A stretch of DNA of 64,000 bases from Persephonella sp. (GTDB lineage: Bacteria; Aquificota; Aquificia; Aquificales; Hydrogenothermaceae): contig JALSNI010000067.1 in NCBI GenBank assembly GCA_026987075.1, positions 1 to 64,000 on the forward strand, written 5' to 3'. Below the pieces are notes generated by a model. It saw only the letters and a list, made by a program, of their open reading frames with translations, was not told the DNA's origin and ran no database searches. The stretch's first letter is position 1, and each line of letters opens with the position of its first letter. The position numbers and the translations under genes were made by a program. Below, one piece after another: positions 20,058-31,389 of this stretch.

Positions 20058-22673
20058 TTATACCAAAATATACTTCTCTTTCACGTATTCTATTGCTTCT
20101 TCCTTGTTTTTTATCTCTCCATCTAAATACTTTTTGAATACATCGTCCAATATCTTTCTATATATAGAAGATGGAGGAATGCCTAACTTTTTCAGGTCTT
20201 TCCCTGAAAGGAGAAGATTTTTCTCTTCCTCTTTCTTCAATATTCTTATAATTCTCTCTGACAATTCTACATCTGAAGACGCAGATAAAAACACTAAAAT
20301 GTCTTTTTTTATAAACTTTATTTTTTTGTAAAGCTCAGAGTCTTTTTCTGGCACTTCTTTAAACAGGTCTTTTACTTCAAAATACTCTTCAAAAAATTTT
20401 ACAGTTTTGTTGAAGTGGTACTTTTCAAGAAATTTGTATGACAGCTCAAAAGGTAGATGGTATAAAAGGGCAAGGAGGTAGTTTGATACTCTGTCTATCT
20501 TTATTTCAAAGAACATCTCAAAAGATATGATACTATCCCTCAGTCTGTTCAAAAGTTCTTCTCTTTTTTCATCCATATAAAACTCTGGAATTAGACTATG
20601 GAGAACTTTATACCTGTTCATGAGCATAAGTATGTCCACTACTCTGTCTTCATTTAATGAGTAGTTTAACTCAAGGTTAACCCTTCCAGAAGGGGCAAGC
20701 TCTAACATATTTTCGTCAACAGCTAATTTTAAGAGTTTTTCTGTAGGCTTTCCAAGTTTAAAGCCCAGTCTTCCTGCAAATCTTAATGCTCTTAATATTC
20801 TTATAGGGTCTTCTATAAAGCTGAGCTGGTGCAGAACCCTTATCATTCTGTCTTTTATGTCTTTCAGCCCGTTAAAGTAATCAACTAATATTCCAAATCT
20901 GCCTTCTGTTATGTCTATTGCCAGTGTATTTATCGTAAAGTCTCTCCTGTATAGGTCTTCTTTTATGCTTGCTTTCTCAACCTTTGGGTATGCTCCCGGA
21001 TGGGTGTAAGTTTCTTTTCTTGCTGTTGCAAGGTCTATTTTTTCTCCTGTTTCTAATGTTATCTGGGCTGTCATAAACTCTTCAAAGGTATGGACAGGTA
21101 GATTTTTTTCCTTTGCGTATCTCTTAGCAAGCTCAATGGCATCTCCTTCAACAATAACATCAATATCCAGATTTTTTTTACCAAGGACAATGTCTCTAAC
21201 TATTCCACCTACCAAAAAACTGTTAAATCCCATCTGAGAGGAAACTTTACCTATCTGGATAAGGTGGTTCAGTATGTTCTGTGGAATGAATTTTTTTACC
21301 TTTCCTTCAAAGTTTAGAAATTTTGGTTTTATCCTTTCCCTTGATATAAATATGTCTTTTTCTGTATCAAATATCTGACCGTGGAGAACCTTTATTATGT
21401 AAGTCCTGTTTATCACTCCCACAGGCTTTCCTTTTTCTATTACAGGGAAGTATTCTTGAGAAGACTGGGATATAATTTTCTCTGCTTCAGCAACTGTCAT
21501 TTCAGGTTCAAAGGTTATGATACTGTCTATTATAAAGTTTTCTACTTTTACTTTTTTAATGCCGTGTTTCAGACTTTCTTTTATCACTCTGGATAAAATA
21601 ATTCCTACAAATTTTCCTTTATTGTCAATAACAAATAGAATAGGAGCTTTATCTGCTTTTTCCTGAATTTCCTCAATAGTTTGGTCTTTTTTTATAATAG
21701 TAATTTCCCTGGACATAAATTCTTCAATTTTTTTATTTCTGTAAGCTTCACTGAGTAACAAACCTTCTATGTAATTTTTTATCTCTTGAACAGTCATTCC
21801 TTTAACTGTAGCACTTGCTGCAAAAGTGTGTCCTCCACCTCCAAGGAAAGACATTATTTTCCCAACATCTATGTTTTGGTCTTTTGAACGGGCAATGATA
21901 CTGGTTTTCCCCTTTTCGTTAATTAGAACAAAGAATGCATCTGCCTCTTGCAGAGGTTTAATCATGTGGAGGAATCCTGATATGTCAGGTACATACTTGC
22001 TGGAATAGGCAAATGTGAATATGACTTTTTTGCTTTTCAGCAGGAAAAACTGAACATTTTCTATAAGCTGATGTATTATAGATATCTGTTCATAATCTAT
22101 TCTTTCTTCTATAATGTTTTTTATAGTTTCAAGGTCTGCTCCTTTTTTTAGTAAAAATGCTGCTGTTTTCATGTCTTTGTCTGTTGTTGTTGTATAAGTG
22201 AAACTTCCTGTGTCTTCATATATACCTAAAGCAAGTAGTGTAGCTTCTTCAGGGGTTAAGGGAATTTTTTTCTTTTTAATCTCTTCTACCACTATTGTTG
22301 TAGCAGCTCCAGTTCTTTTTATCTTTTTAATTGCATTTGGAGGTAGTTTTTCCCTTACAGGGTGATGGTCGTATATGATAATCTGTGTATTTTTTTTTAT
22401 GTATTCTCCTAACTTTTTTTGAATAAGATTGTAATTGTTGGTATCTGCAAGGAAAATAGTATCTATGGCATCTATCTCTTCTTTTCTTATAATTTTGGGA
22501 TTTAATAAACTTTCAAATCTTTTTAGGGCTAATTTCACGCTTGAAGATACAGCTCCGGGAAGTAAAATCTTTGCTTCTGGGTATAACTTTGTTATTCCAT
22601 AAGCTGTTGCGAGGGCATCTAAGTCTGCTCCTTCTACGAGAAAAACAGCTTGCAAATTTTTCTCCTTTTGCAT
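20058..22673 (-). CDS. DHH phosphoesterase - CBS pair - class II tRNA nucleotidyltransferase fusion (CCA- or A-adding)
   Basis: DHHPVREKLPP; two CBS; GGIVRDIVLGKKNLDIDVIVEGD; RRDFTINTLAID. Confidence 0.92.
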   Translation of the reverse strand: MQKEKNLQAVFLVEGADLDALATAYGITKLYPEAKILLPGAVSSSVKLALKRFESLLNPKIIRKEEIDAIDTIFLADTNNYNLIQKKLGEYIKKNTQIIIYDHHPVREKLPPNAIKKIKRTGAATTIVVEEIKKKKIPLTPEEATLLALGIYEDTGSFTYTTTTDKDMKTAAFLLKKGADLETIKNIIEERIDYEQISIIHQLIENVQFFLLKSKKVIFTFAYSSKYVPDISGFLHMIKPLQEADAFFVLINEKGKTSIIARSKDQNIDVGKIMSFLGGGGHTFAASATVKGMTVQEIKNYIEGLLLSEAYRNKKIEEFMSREITIIKKDQTIEEIQEKADKAPILFVIDNKGKFVGIILSRVIKESLKHGIKKVKVENFIIDSIITFEPEMTVAEAEKIISQSSQEYFPVIEKGKPVGVINRTYIIKVLHGQIFDTEKDIFISRERIKPKFLNFEGKVKKFIPQNILNHLIQIGKVSSQMGFNSFLVGGIVRDIVLGKKNLDIDVIVEGDAIELAKRYAKEKNLPVHTFEEFMTAQITLETGEKIDLATARKETYTHPGAYPKVEKASIKEDLYRRDFTINTLAIDITEGRFGILVDYFNGLKDIKDRMIRVLHQLSFIEDPIRILRALRFAGRLGFKLGKPTEKLLKLAVDENMLELAPSGRVNLELNYSLNEDRVVDILMLMNRYKVLHSLIPEFYMDEKREELLNRLRDSIISFEMFFEIKIDRVSNYLLALLYHLPFELSYKFLEKYHFNKTVKFFEEYFEVKDLFKEVPEKDSELYKKIKFIKKDILVFLSASSDVELSERIIRILKKEEEKNLLLSGKDLKKLGIPPSSIYRKILDDVFKKYLDGEIKNKEEAIEYVKEKYILV

Positions 22674-22678
22674 ATAAT
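22650..22678 (+). promoter_or_regulatory. sigma-70-type promoter for tRNA-Leu
   Basis: TTGCAA - 17 bp - TATAAT, 13 bp before the tRNA. Confidence 0.65.
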
Positions 22679-22691
22679 ATTTACCTCATTT

Positions 22692-22779
22692 GCCCAGGTG
22701 GCGGAATTGGCAGACGCGCTGTCTTGAGGGGACAGTGCCCTTAACGGGCGTGCGGGTTCGACTCCCGCCCTGGGCACCA
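22692..22779 (+). tRNA. tRNA-Leu (anticodon GAG), 3' CCA encoded
   Basis: GCCCAGG/CCTGGGC acceptor, CTGTC-TTGAGGG-GACAG anticodon arm, long variable arm, GCGGG-TTCGACT-CCCGC T-arm, ACCA. Confidence 0.97.
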
Positions 22780-24093
22780 TTAAACGCCTCCTATCATCAT
22801 TTTATCAACTAAGATAGAAGGGCTTCCGAAATTACCGTAAAATTTCAGGTCATTTCCTATCTGAATTATACTTTTTAATAATTCAAAAAAATTCCCTGAC
22901 AGCGTAACACTATTAACTGGTTGAACAATCTCTCCATTTTCTACGATAAATCCTGAAACCCCAACAGAAAAGTCTCCAGTTACAGGATTTGATGTGTGTA
23001 ATCCAAGCATTTCAACAACATGGAAATATCTGTCAGGGTAATTTATTTTCTTATTTCCTTTATCTACAAAAAGGTTTGATGGTTTAATAGAAGGTAAATC
23101 CTTGTAGGAGTTTCTAAATCCATTACCTGTGCTTTCTGCTTTTACCTGTGATGCTGTGTATAGGTTGTGTAGAAAATTTTTCATAATGCCACTTTTTATT
23201 ATGTAGGTTTTTTTTGTAGGAACTCCTTCATCATCATAACTTCTGGTCATTATACCACCTAATAATTTTCCATCATCTATGATATTGAGAGTTTCTACAC
23301 CAGCTTTATCCTCTATGTTCAGTTTGTTTTTATTTTTTATCAGAAATTCCCCTGAAAAAGCAGGATAAAATACTTCTAATAGCTGGGAAAAAGCATAAGG
23401 AGGAAAGTTTATGTACATTTTTGTGGTTTGAATAGGTTTTGCATTTAGCAGGTTAATCGCATTTTTGACAGTTTCTTCAATTGTTCCATCTAAATCAAGG
23501 TCTTTTAGATATCTTGACTGAGTAAATCCCCACACAATCTGGAAGTTACCGTTTTCTTCAGCTACAGGAGATATGGAAACGGTGTAAATAGTTCCCTTTT
23601 CTGATATGTCAAGACCTTCACTGTTAATAATTTTGTATTGGAATATGGTTTCTGAGAAACTGCAATCTCTTATGTTTTTTATTCTGCTATCTTTTTTTCT
23701 CAGGGAGTATTCTATCTCTATGGGGAGATTTATTTTTTCTTCTGCTTTAATCTTTTCTGCTGTATAGCTGTCGTATTCCTCTAATGTTTGTTCTATTTTT
23801 TCTAACTTTTTAAATGGTATAAATTCTTCAGGAGAAGAAATTCTACTTATTTCTATAGCCTTTTCAACAGCTCTTTCTATATTGTCTTTGTTTACGTTAG
23901 TGGTGTATGAGAATCCTGTATGACCTTCCCTGTAAACTCTTATACCAATACCAGTATCTTCTGAATTAATCAGGTTTTCTATCTGGAAATTTTTGGAACT
24001 GCTCTTTAATTTTTTTGTGCTTAGGAGATATATTTCCCATTTATAATTTTTTAGCAGCTTTTCTACAGTCTGAAGCATCTCTAATTTTTCCAT
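22780..24093 (-). CDS. TldD/PmbA-family metalloprotease homologue
   Basis: GIGIRVYREGHTGFSYTTN; GVSGFIVENGEIVQPV. Confidence 0.88.
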   Translation of the reverse strand: MEKLEMLQTVEKLLKNYKWEIYLLSTKKLKSSSKNFQIENLINSEDTGIGIRVYREGHTGFSYTTNVNKDNIERAVEKAIEISRISSPEEFIPFKKLEKIEQTLEEYDSYTAEKIKAEEKINLPIEIEYSLRKKDSRIKNIRDCSFSETIFQYKIINSEGLDISEKGTIYTVSISPVAEENGNFQIVWGFTQSRYLKDLDLDGTIEETVKNAINLLNAKPIQTTKMYINFPPYAFSQLLEVFYPAFSGEFLIKNKNKLNIEDKAGVETLNIIDDGKLLGGIMTRSYDDEGVPTKKTYIIKSGIMKNFLHNLYTASQVKAESTGNGFRNSYKDLPSIKPSNLFVDKGNKKINYPDRYFHVVEMLGLHTSNPVTGDFSVGVSGFIVENGEIVQPVNSVTLSGNFFELLKSIIQIGNDLKFYGNFGSPSILVDKMMIGGV

Positions 24094-24467
24094 TGTTTTA
24101 GCACCTGTGGGACTGTAACTATCTTTCCTGTTTTCCTGTCTATACAGGCGTGTTTTGTTTTTCCTTCTGCAATAATGATTTTTCCCAAATAGACTGTGTA
24201 GTCAAAACTAAAAAAATATCTATCCATTGAGGAAAGGTTCAGATGAATACTAAATACATCTCCAAATCTCAGAGGCTTCTTGTAATGTATAGAAAGCTCT
24301 AACAGAACGATATCAATGTTTAACTCCTCTCTTATTTTTTCGTAGGGCATTCCTTTTTGCTCAAGGAAAAAACCTCTTGCTTCTTCAAAATATCGGGCAT
24401 AGTTTGAGTGGTGGACTATTCCCTGAGCATCTGTTTCATAAAAAAACACCTTCCTTGAATAAATCAT
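24081..24467 (-). CDS. YbgC-type acyl-CoA thioesterase
   Basis: VFFYETDAQGIVHHSNYARYFEEAR. Confidence 0.92.
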   Translation of the reverse strand: MIYSRKVFFYETDAQGIVHHSNYARYFEEARGFFLEQKGMPYEKIREELNIDIVLLELSIHYKKPLRFGDVFSIHLNLSSMDRYFFSFDYTVYLGKIIIAEGKTKHACIDRKTGKIVTVPQVLKQWKN

Positions 24468-24877
24468 TCCTCTTCTATCTCTTCACTGATAGATTCCCAC
24501 ATCTTTGATGCACCTGCTATGTAGCCTTTTAGAAAGCCGTCAAGCTCTATAGTTACTGTTATAGCGTCTGATGTATTTCCGTGGTCAAGGTCAAACTGGG
24601 TGAGTAACACGACAGATACCAGACCTTTTTCTGAAAGAGCATCCCAGGCTTCTCCATAAGGGAAAGCCATAAAAATCTGTCCGTTATCTTTGTGGAGGGT
24701 CAGCATCAGATAAGGTTCGTGTTCTTCTTCATCGTAATCTACGTCAACATCTACTTCCCAGCATGTTTCTTTGTTTTCTATCATCTCTTTTATATAACTG
24801 TCTGGTTCAACAATAGCAATAATTTCCCCTTCTTCAGACATTCTTACGTCATAAGGTTGATAGATGTGCTCTTCCAA
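24464..24877 (-). CDS. hypothetical acidic protein
   Basis: ORF in a tightly packed operon. Confidence 0.6.
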   Translation of the reverse strand: MEEHIYQPYDVRMSEEGEIIAIVEPDSYIKEMIENKETCWEVDVDVDYDEEEHEPYLMLTLHKDNGQIFMAFPYGEAWDALSEKGLVSVVLLTQFDLDHGNTSDAITVTIELDGFLKGYIAGASKMWESISEEIEEE

Positions 24878-24879
24878 TT

Positions 24880-26259
24880 TTAACCTCCAATAAGTTTTTT
24901 GCTCTCTTCTAATATCATATCAACTTCTTCCTTTTCTGGCATCTCTACATATATTCTGAGGACAGGTTCTGTCCCTGAAGCCCTAAGTAAAATCCATCCG
25001 TCGTTTTCAAATATAAATTTTACTCCATCTGTCAGGTCAATTTCTTTTATCTTTTTTCCTGCTATCTCCTTTAATGGCTCTTTTTTTAGTTTTTCAACAA
25101 GGTTTCTTCCTTCATCTCCTTTAACTTTTAGGTCTAATCTCTTGTAGTAAGCTGTTCCAAATTCTGAGAACAGGTTTTCTATCAGCTGTGTTAATGGTTT
25201 TCCATGTAGATGAATCATCTCAAGTATCATAAGTCCAGACAGTAATCCGTCTCTTTCTGGAATGTGAAATCCAAACCCATAACCTCCAGACTCTTCCCCT
25301 CCAAAAGCTATCTTTTCTTTTAAGAAAATGTCCGCTATATACTTAAAGCCAACAGGGGTTTTAAACAGTTTCAACCCTTCTTTTTGAGCAATTCTATCTA
25401 CTAAATATGTTGTTGACACAGTTTTGGCAACAGCTCCTTCTGTTTTTCTATTCCTTACCGTATGAAGAAGTAGAAGGGCAAATATGATTTGTGTATTAAT
25501 GTATTCCCCTGCTTCGTCAACAATACCAACCCTATCACCATCTCCATCATTTGCTATACCTGCTACCGCTTCTTCTGCGACGACTTTGCCCCTCAGGAGA
25601 GGTATGTTTTTTTCAATGGGTTCAGGATGTTTAAATCCAAAAAATGCATCCCGGTAGTGATTTATTTCTACTACATCTATAAGTGTATCCTCTAATACCC
25701 TGTTTAGTAACCCGATAGTAGCCCCATGCATAGGGTCGTGAATAACCTTTTCAGGGTGTTGATTAAAAACCCCAGGTATTATGTAACTTTTCAGTTTTTC
25801 CACATAGTAACTGTTAAGATTTATCTCTTCCCATTGAGTTTTTCCTGTTTTTGGAACAGCCTTTTCTATTTTTTCTTCAACATTTTTTATTATCTCTGGG
25901 GTTGCAGGTCCTCCGTAATTTCCTTTTATCTTATATCCGTTATACTGATAGGTGTTGTGGGATGCTGTAATCATAACTCCTTCATCTGCTCCAAACTCTT
26001 TTACTGCGAGGGAAAGAGCAGGTGTAGAGCAGAAACCTTTAGACAATATAACTTTAAAGCCATTTGAAGAAAAAACTTCAGCTACTGTAGAAGCAAAATC
26101 TTCAGACATAAAACGGGTGTCGTATCCTACAACAACTTTTTTACCGTTTTTCTGTTTCAGATGGTCTGCATGTGCCTGAGTAACCTTGAGAAGATTGTCA
26201 ATAGTAAAGTCTCTGGCAATAACTGCCCTCCATCCATCTGTTCCAAACTTTATGTTCAT
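24880..26259 (-). CDS. phosphoglucomutase/phosphomannomutase family
   Basis: GTDGWRAVI, TASHNTYQYNGYK, DGDGDRVGIVDE, RASGTEPVLRIYVE. Confidence 0.95.
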   Translation of the reverse strand: MNIKFGTDGWRAVIARDFTIDNLLKVTQAHADHLKQKNGKKVVVGYDTRFMSEDFASTVAEVFSSNGFKVILSKGFCSTPALSLAVKEFGADEGVMITASHNTYQYNGYKIKGNYGGPATPEIIKNVEEKIEKAVPKTGKTQWEEINLNSYYVEKLKSYIIPGVFNQHPEKVIHDPMHGATIGLLNRVLEDTLIDVVEINHYRDAFFGFKHPEPIEKNIPLLRGKVVAEEAVAGIANDGDGDRVGIVDEAGEYINTQIIFALLLLHTVRNRKTEGAVAKTVSTTYLVDRIAQKEGLKLFKTPVGFKYIADIFLKEKIAFGGEESGGYGFGFHIPERDGLLSGLMILEMIHLHGKPLTQLIENLFSEFGTAYYKRLDLKVKGDEGRNLVEKLKKEPLKEIAGKKIKEIDLTDGVKFIFENDGWILLRASGTEPVLRIYVEMPEKEEVDMILEESKKLIGG

Positions 26260-28863
26260 CTAACCCTCCTTATGAATTTTTCTAATCATGTTTTCTGTGG
26301 CTTTTCCAAAATAAAATCCCTGTCCATAAGAAACACCAAGTTTTTTTAATGTTTCTAACTCTTCTTTTGTTTCTATCATCTCAGCAAGAAGTTTTATTCC
26401 TTTTTCTTTGCATATGTAAGATATACCTCCTACTATTATTTGATTGTCTCTGTCTTTGTCAATATTTTTGACTAAGGAGCCGTCTAACTTAATTATGTCA
26501 ATATCAAAATGCTTTATATAAGAGAAAGTTGAGTAACCTACCCCAAAGTCATCAAGGGCAAATCTTATACCTTTGGATTTTGCTATTCTTATTGCTTCTT
26601 TTACTACGGTGATTTCACTAATTGCTTCTTCTTCTGTTATTTCTAAGACAATACTTTCTTTTGGAATGTTGTTTTTTTCCAGCAGTTCCACAAGATTCAT
26701 CAGATGTTGCGGGTCCTGTATGTAAGGTCTTGAAAGGTTGAAAAACAACATCTGTGGTGTTTCACCTCTTTTACAGAGAAATTCTACAGTTTTCCTCTGA
26801 ATTATCTCATCAATTTTCAAAACAATTCCAAACTTAATTGAGGTGGAGATAAATTGGTAGGCAGATATAATAGTATCATCTTCCTCAATTCTTGCAAGCA
26901 CTTCATACCCCACAATTTCCATACTGTCAAGATTTACAATAGGTTGGAAGTAAGGTATAATCCTATCTTCTTTTATAGCTCTGTCAAGGAAGTTTTTACT
27001 TTGGAATTCTTCTCTTTGTATTTTTGCAATTTCTTCTTTTTCTAACACAACAACTTGATTTTTACCTCTTTTCTTTGCTTCGTAAAGGGCAAGGTCTGAA
27101 GCCTGCAGTATCTGTTCAAAAGTCTCTCCATGTTCTGGGAAGCCTGCCACCCCTGCACTGATTGTTAAAGTAAGGGCATAGTTATTTATCTCAAAATGAT
27201 ATTCTGATATTTTCCTTTTAATTCTTTCTGCAAGTTTGACTGCGTTTTGTATGTTTGTTTCAGGAAGAACAATGATAAACTCCTCCCCTCCGTATCTTCC
27301 TATTTTGTCAACATCTCTTACCTCTTCTTTCAGGATGTCTGCTATTTTTTTAAGGACAATATCTCCTATTGTATGACCGTATGTATCGTTTATGGCTTTA
27401 AAGTCATCTATGTCTATCAGTATTATACTGAAGCTGTGGTGATATCTTTTTGACCTTTCTACCTCTTTTTCTGCAAACTGAACAATCGCTCTCCTGTTGT
27501 AAAGCTTTGTTAGAGGGTCATAAGTTGCGAGATTGAGAAGGTTTATGCTGTAAACTAAATGGGAAACAATCATATCTATATAATTGATGTCTTCTTCTGA
27601 AGGTTTTTCTTCCCTTTTGAAGGACAAAAGAAAAATAGAGTATTCTTCGTTTACTTCCCTTTTTATAGAAACTATATAGATACTTTCCCTTTGGCTTAGT
27701 GTTATTCTGTTTTTTTCTCTGATTTTTGAAAGTTTACTGAACTCTTCACTTTCGTGTGATATAGGAACTGTTCCACTGAGATACCTATCAGAATGCACCT
27801 TAAATACGCATTTGTTGTCAATTTTTGAGAAAAGACATAGCACTGTTCCTTCGGCCTGAAGCAGCTCATCTAATCTGTCAACAGTAAAAAGAGAAAAACG
27901 GTGTATGTCGTTTGTCATAGATATCATTTTAGATGTTGTTTGAAGGACAAGTGACATTCCCATCTGATGTTTTAGTATTTTTAGCCTTGTGTCTTCAAGA
28001 ACTTTAGATATCTGGGCAAACTCATCTTCCCCAAAATTGTGTAACTCAAATCTGACGTTTGCAAGACCTTTTTGGTTCATCCTTTCTATGTCTTCTTTTA
28101 ACCTGTAAACAGGATACAAGAGCACCTTTTTAAATATGAAACTATACAGTAGCATAGCTAAAAGGAAGAATGCAGAAAATACAGTAGCATTCTTTATTAT
28201 AGAGCTTAGAACTACAGACCTTAAAATCTGGGAGTTTTCTACACAACCTACAATATAAAAATTACTGCTTTTTACTTTCTGTGGATAACATATAAAAGAC
28301 TGGTATTTCTTTATAGAGTGTTCAAGTATAAACAAGGGTTCGTAATTAGATATAAAGCTTTTTTTAGGGTCAAGGATATCTTTTATAGCTGACTTACTAG
28401 CATAAATATAGAAGCTGTTGGCAACATTTATGACTATAAATCTGTCTTTTAAGACATACTTATTTTTTGTGTTTTTTTTCAAAGGAGAGACGACCCTTCC
28501 TAAAAATATCCCATCATTTTTTAGATATATCCCGTAAATTTTGTATCTTTTAAAAGTGGTATAATCTGGTTCTATTTCTGTTTTTCTATACTGGGACAGA
28601 ATAATTTTTCCGTTGTCCTCAATTTCTTTTAATGTTTTTAACAGTATCTCTTCTTTTATAACAACTGTTTTTTGCAGTGCTTTTTTTACGTTTTCTTTTT
28701 CTTCTTTTATGTTTATGATTGTAAAGATTACGTTTACTACAGCTGATGTTGCTACAAATAGTAGTATTAGTATTAAAACAACCTTTTGACCATAGCTTTT
28801 TATTCTTGCCCTTTTTTCAAGAAATCTATTTAATTTAAACCAAAAATTATTTCTCATACTCAT
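26260..28863 (-). CDS. membrane GGDEF-EAL c-di-GMP protein
   Basis: RYGGEEFIVVLPE; GYEVLARIE; DDFGVGYSTFSYIKHF. Confidence 0.94.
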   Translation of the reverse strand: MSMRNNFWFKLNRFLEKRARIKSYGQKVVLILILLFVATSAVVNVIFTIINIKEEKENVKKALQKTVVIKEEILLKTLKEIEDNGKIILSQYRKTEIEPDYTTFKRYKIYGIYLKNDGIFLGRVVSPLKKNTKNKYVLKDRFIVINVANSFYIYASKSAIKDILDPKKSFISNYEPLFILEHSIKKYQSFICYPQKVKSSNFYIVGCVENSQILRSVVLSSIIKNATVFSAFFLLAMLLYSFIFKKVLLYPVYRLKEDIERMNQKGLANVRFELHNFGEDEFAQISKVLEDTRLKILKHQMGMSLVLQTTSKMISMTNDIHRFSLFTVDRLDELLQAEGTVLCLFSKIDNKCVFKVHSDRYLSGTVPISHESEEFSKLSKIREKNRITLSQRESIYIVSIKREVNEEYSIFLLSFKREEKPSEEDINYIDMIVSHLVYSINLLNLATYDPLTKLYNRRAIVQFAEKEVERSKRYHHSFSIILIDIDDFKAINDTYGHTIGDIVLKKIADILKEEVRDVDKIGRYGGEEFIIVLPETNIQNAVKLAERIKRKISEYHFEINNYALTLTISAGVAGFPEHGETFEQILQASDLALYEAKKRGKNQVVVLEKEEIAKIQREEFQSKNFLDRAIKEDRIIPYFQPIVNLDSMEIVGYEVLARIEEDDTIISAYQFISTSIKFGIVLKIDEIIQRKTVEFLCKRGETPQMLFFNLSRPYIQDPQHLMNLVELLEKNNIPKESIVLEITEEEAISEITVVKEAIRIAKSKGIRFALDDFGVGYSTFSYIKHFDIDIIKLDGSLVKNIDKDRDNQIIVGGISYICKEKGIKLLAEMIETKEELETLKKLGVSYGQGFYFGKATENMIRKIHKEG

Positions 28864-28978
28864 ATTCTATTTTATAGTATTCCATCTATTAATAATAATC
28901 CTTTTCGTTTAATTTTAAAGATAGGAAAATTTATGGGTTATTTGTATATAATTATTTATTACTACAAAGGTGAGGTAG

Positions 28979-30871
<1,893 letters not shown>

Positions 30872-30882
30872 CGGGGAATTGT

Positions 30883-31368
30883 ATGAAGTATAAATATCTT
30901 ACAGAGGATATTATTCAGAAAATAGAAGAATGCAGGGGCAGATTTCCTTTAAAGGAGCAGTGTATTATTCCAGCCCTTCATCACATATTGGATAAACATA
31001 GAGACATTGTTCCTGAGGCAGTGATAGAGCTATCAGATTATCTTAAGGTTCCTGTCTCACATATTGAAGGAATAGTTACTTTCTATGACATGTTCAGGCA
31101 CAGGAAAAACGCAAAAAATCATATAAGAATATGTAGAAACCTGCCCTGTCATCTTGCAAACTTCCATAGTCTACTTGAAAAAATAAAGGAGAAAACAGGA
31201 GCAGATGTAGGCAGGAGTAGTTCCGATGGATTATGGTATATAGAGTTAGTTGAATGTATAGGAAGCTGTGGCATAGCTCCTGCATTTTTAGTAAATGACG
31301 ACCTGTATGATGGAAGCAAGATAAAGACTGAAGAAGATTTAGAAAAAATATTAAGTAAATATAGATAA
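30883..31368 (+). CDS. nuoE: NADH dehydrogenase subunit E (2Fe-2S)
   Basis: CRNLPCHL and ECIGSCGIAPAF ligands. Confidence 0.93.
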   Translation: MKYKYLTEDIIQKIEECRGRFPLKEQCIIPALHHILDKHRDIVPEAVIELSDYLKVPVSHIEGIVTFYDMFRHRKNAKNHIRICRNLPCHLANFHSLLEKIKEKTGADVGRSSSDGLWYIELVECIGSCGIAPAFLVNDDLYDGSKIKTEEDLEKILSKYR

Positions 31369-31389
31369 GTTTACTGCAAGGTAGAAAAT

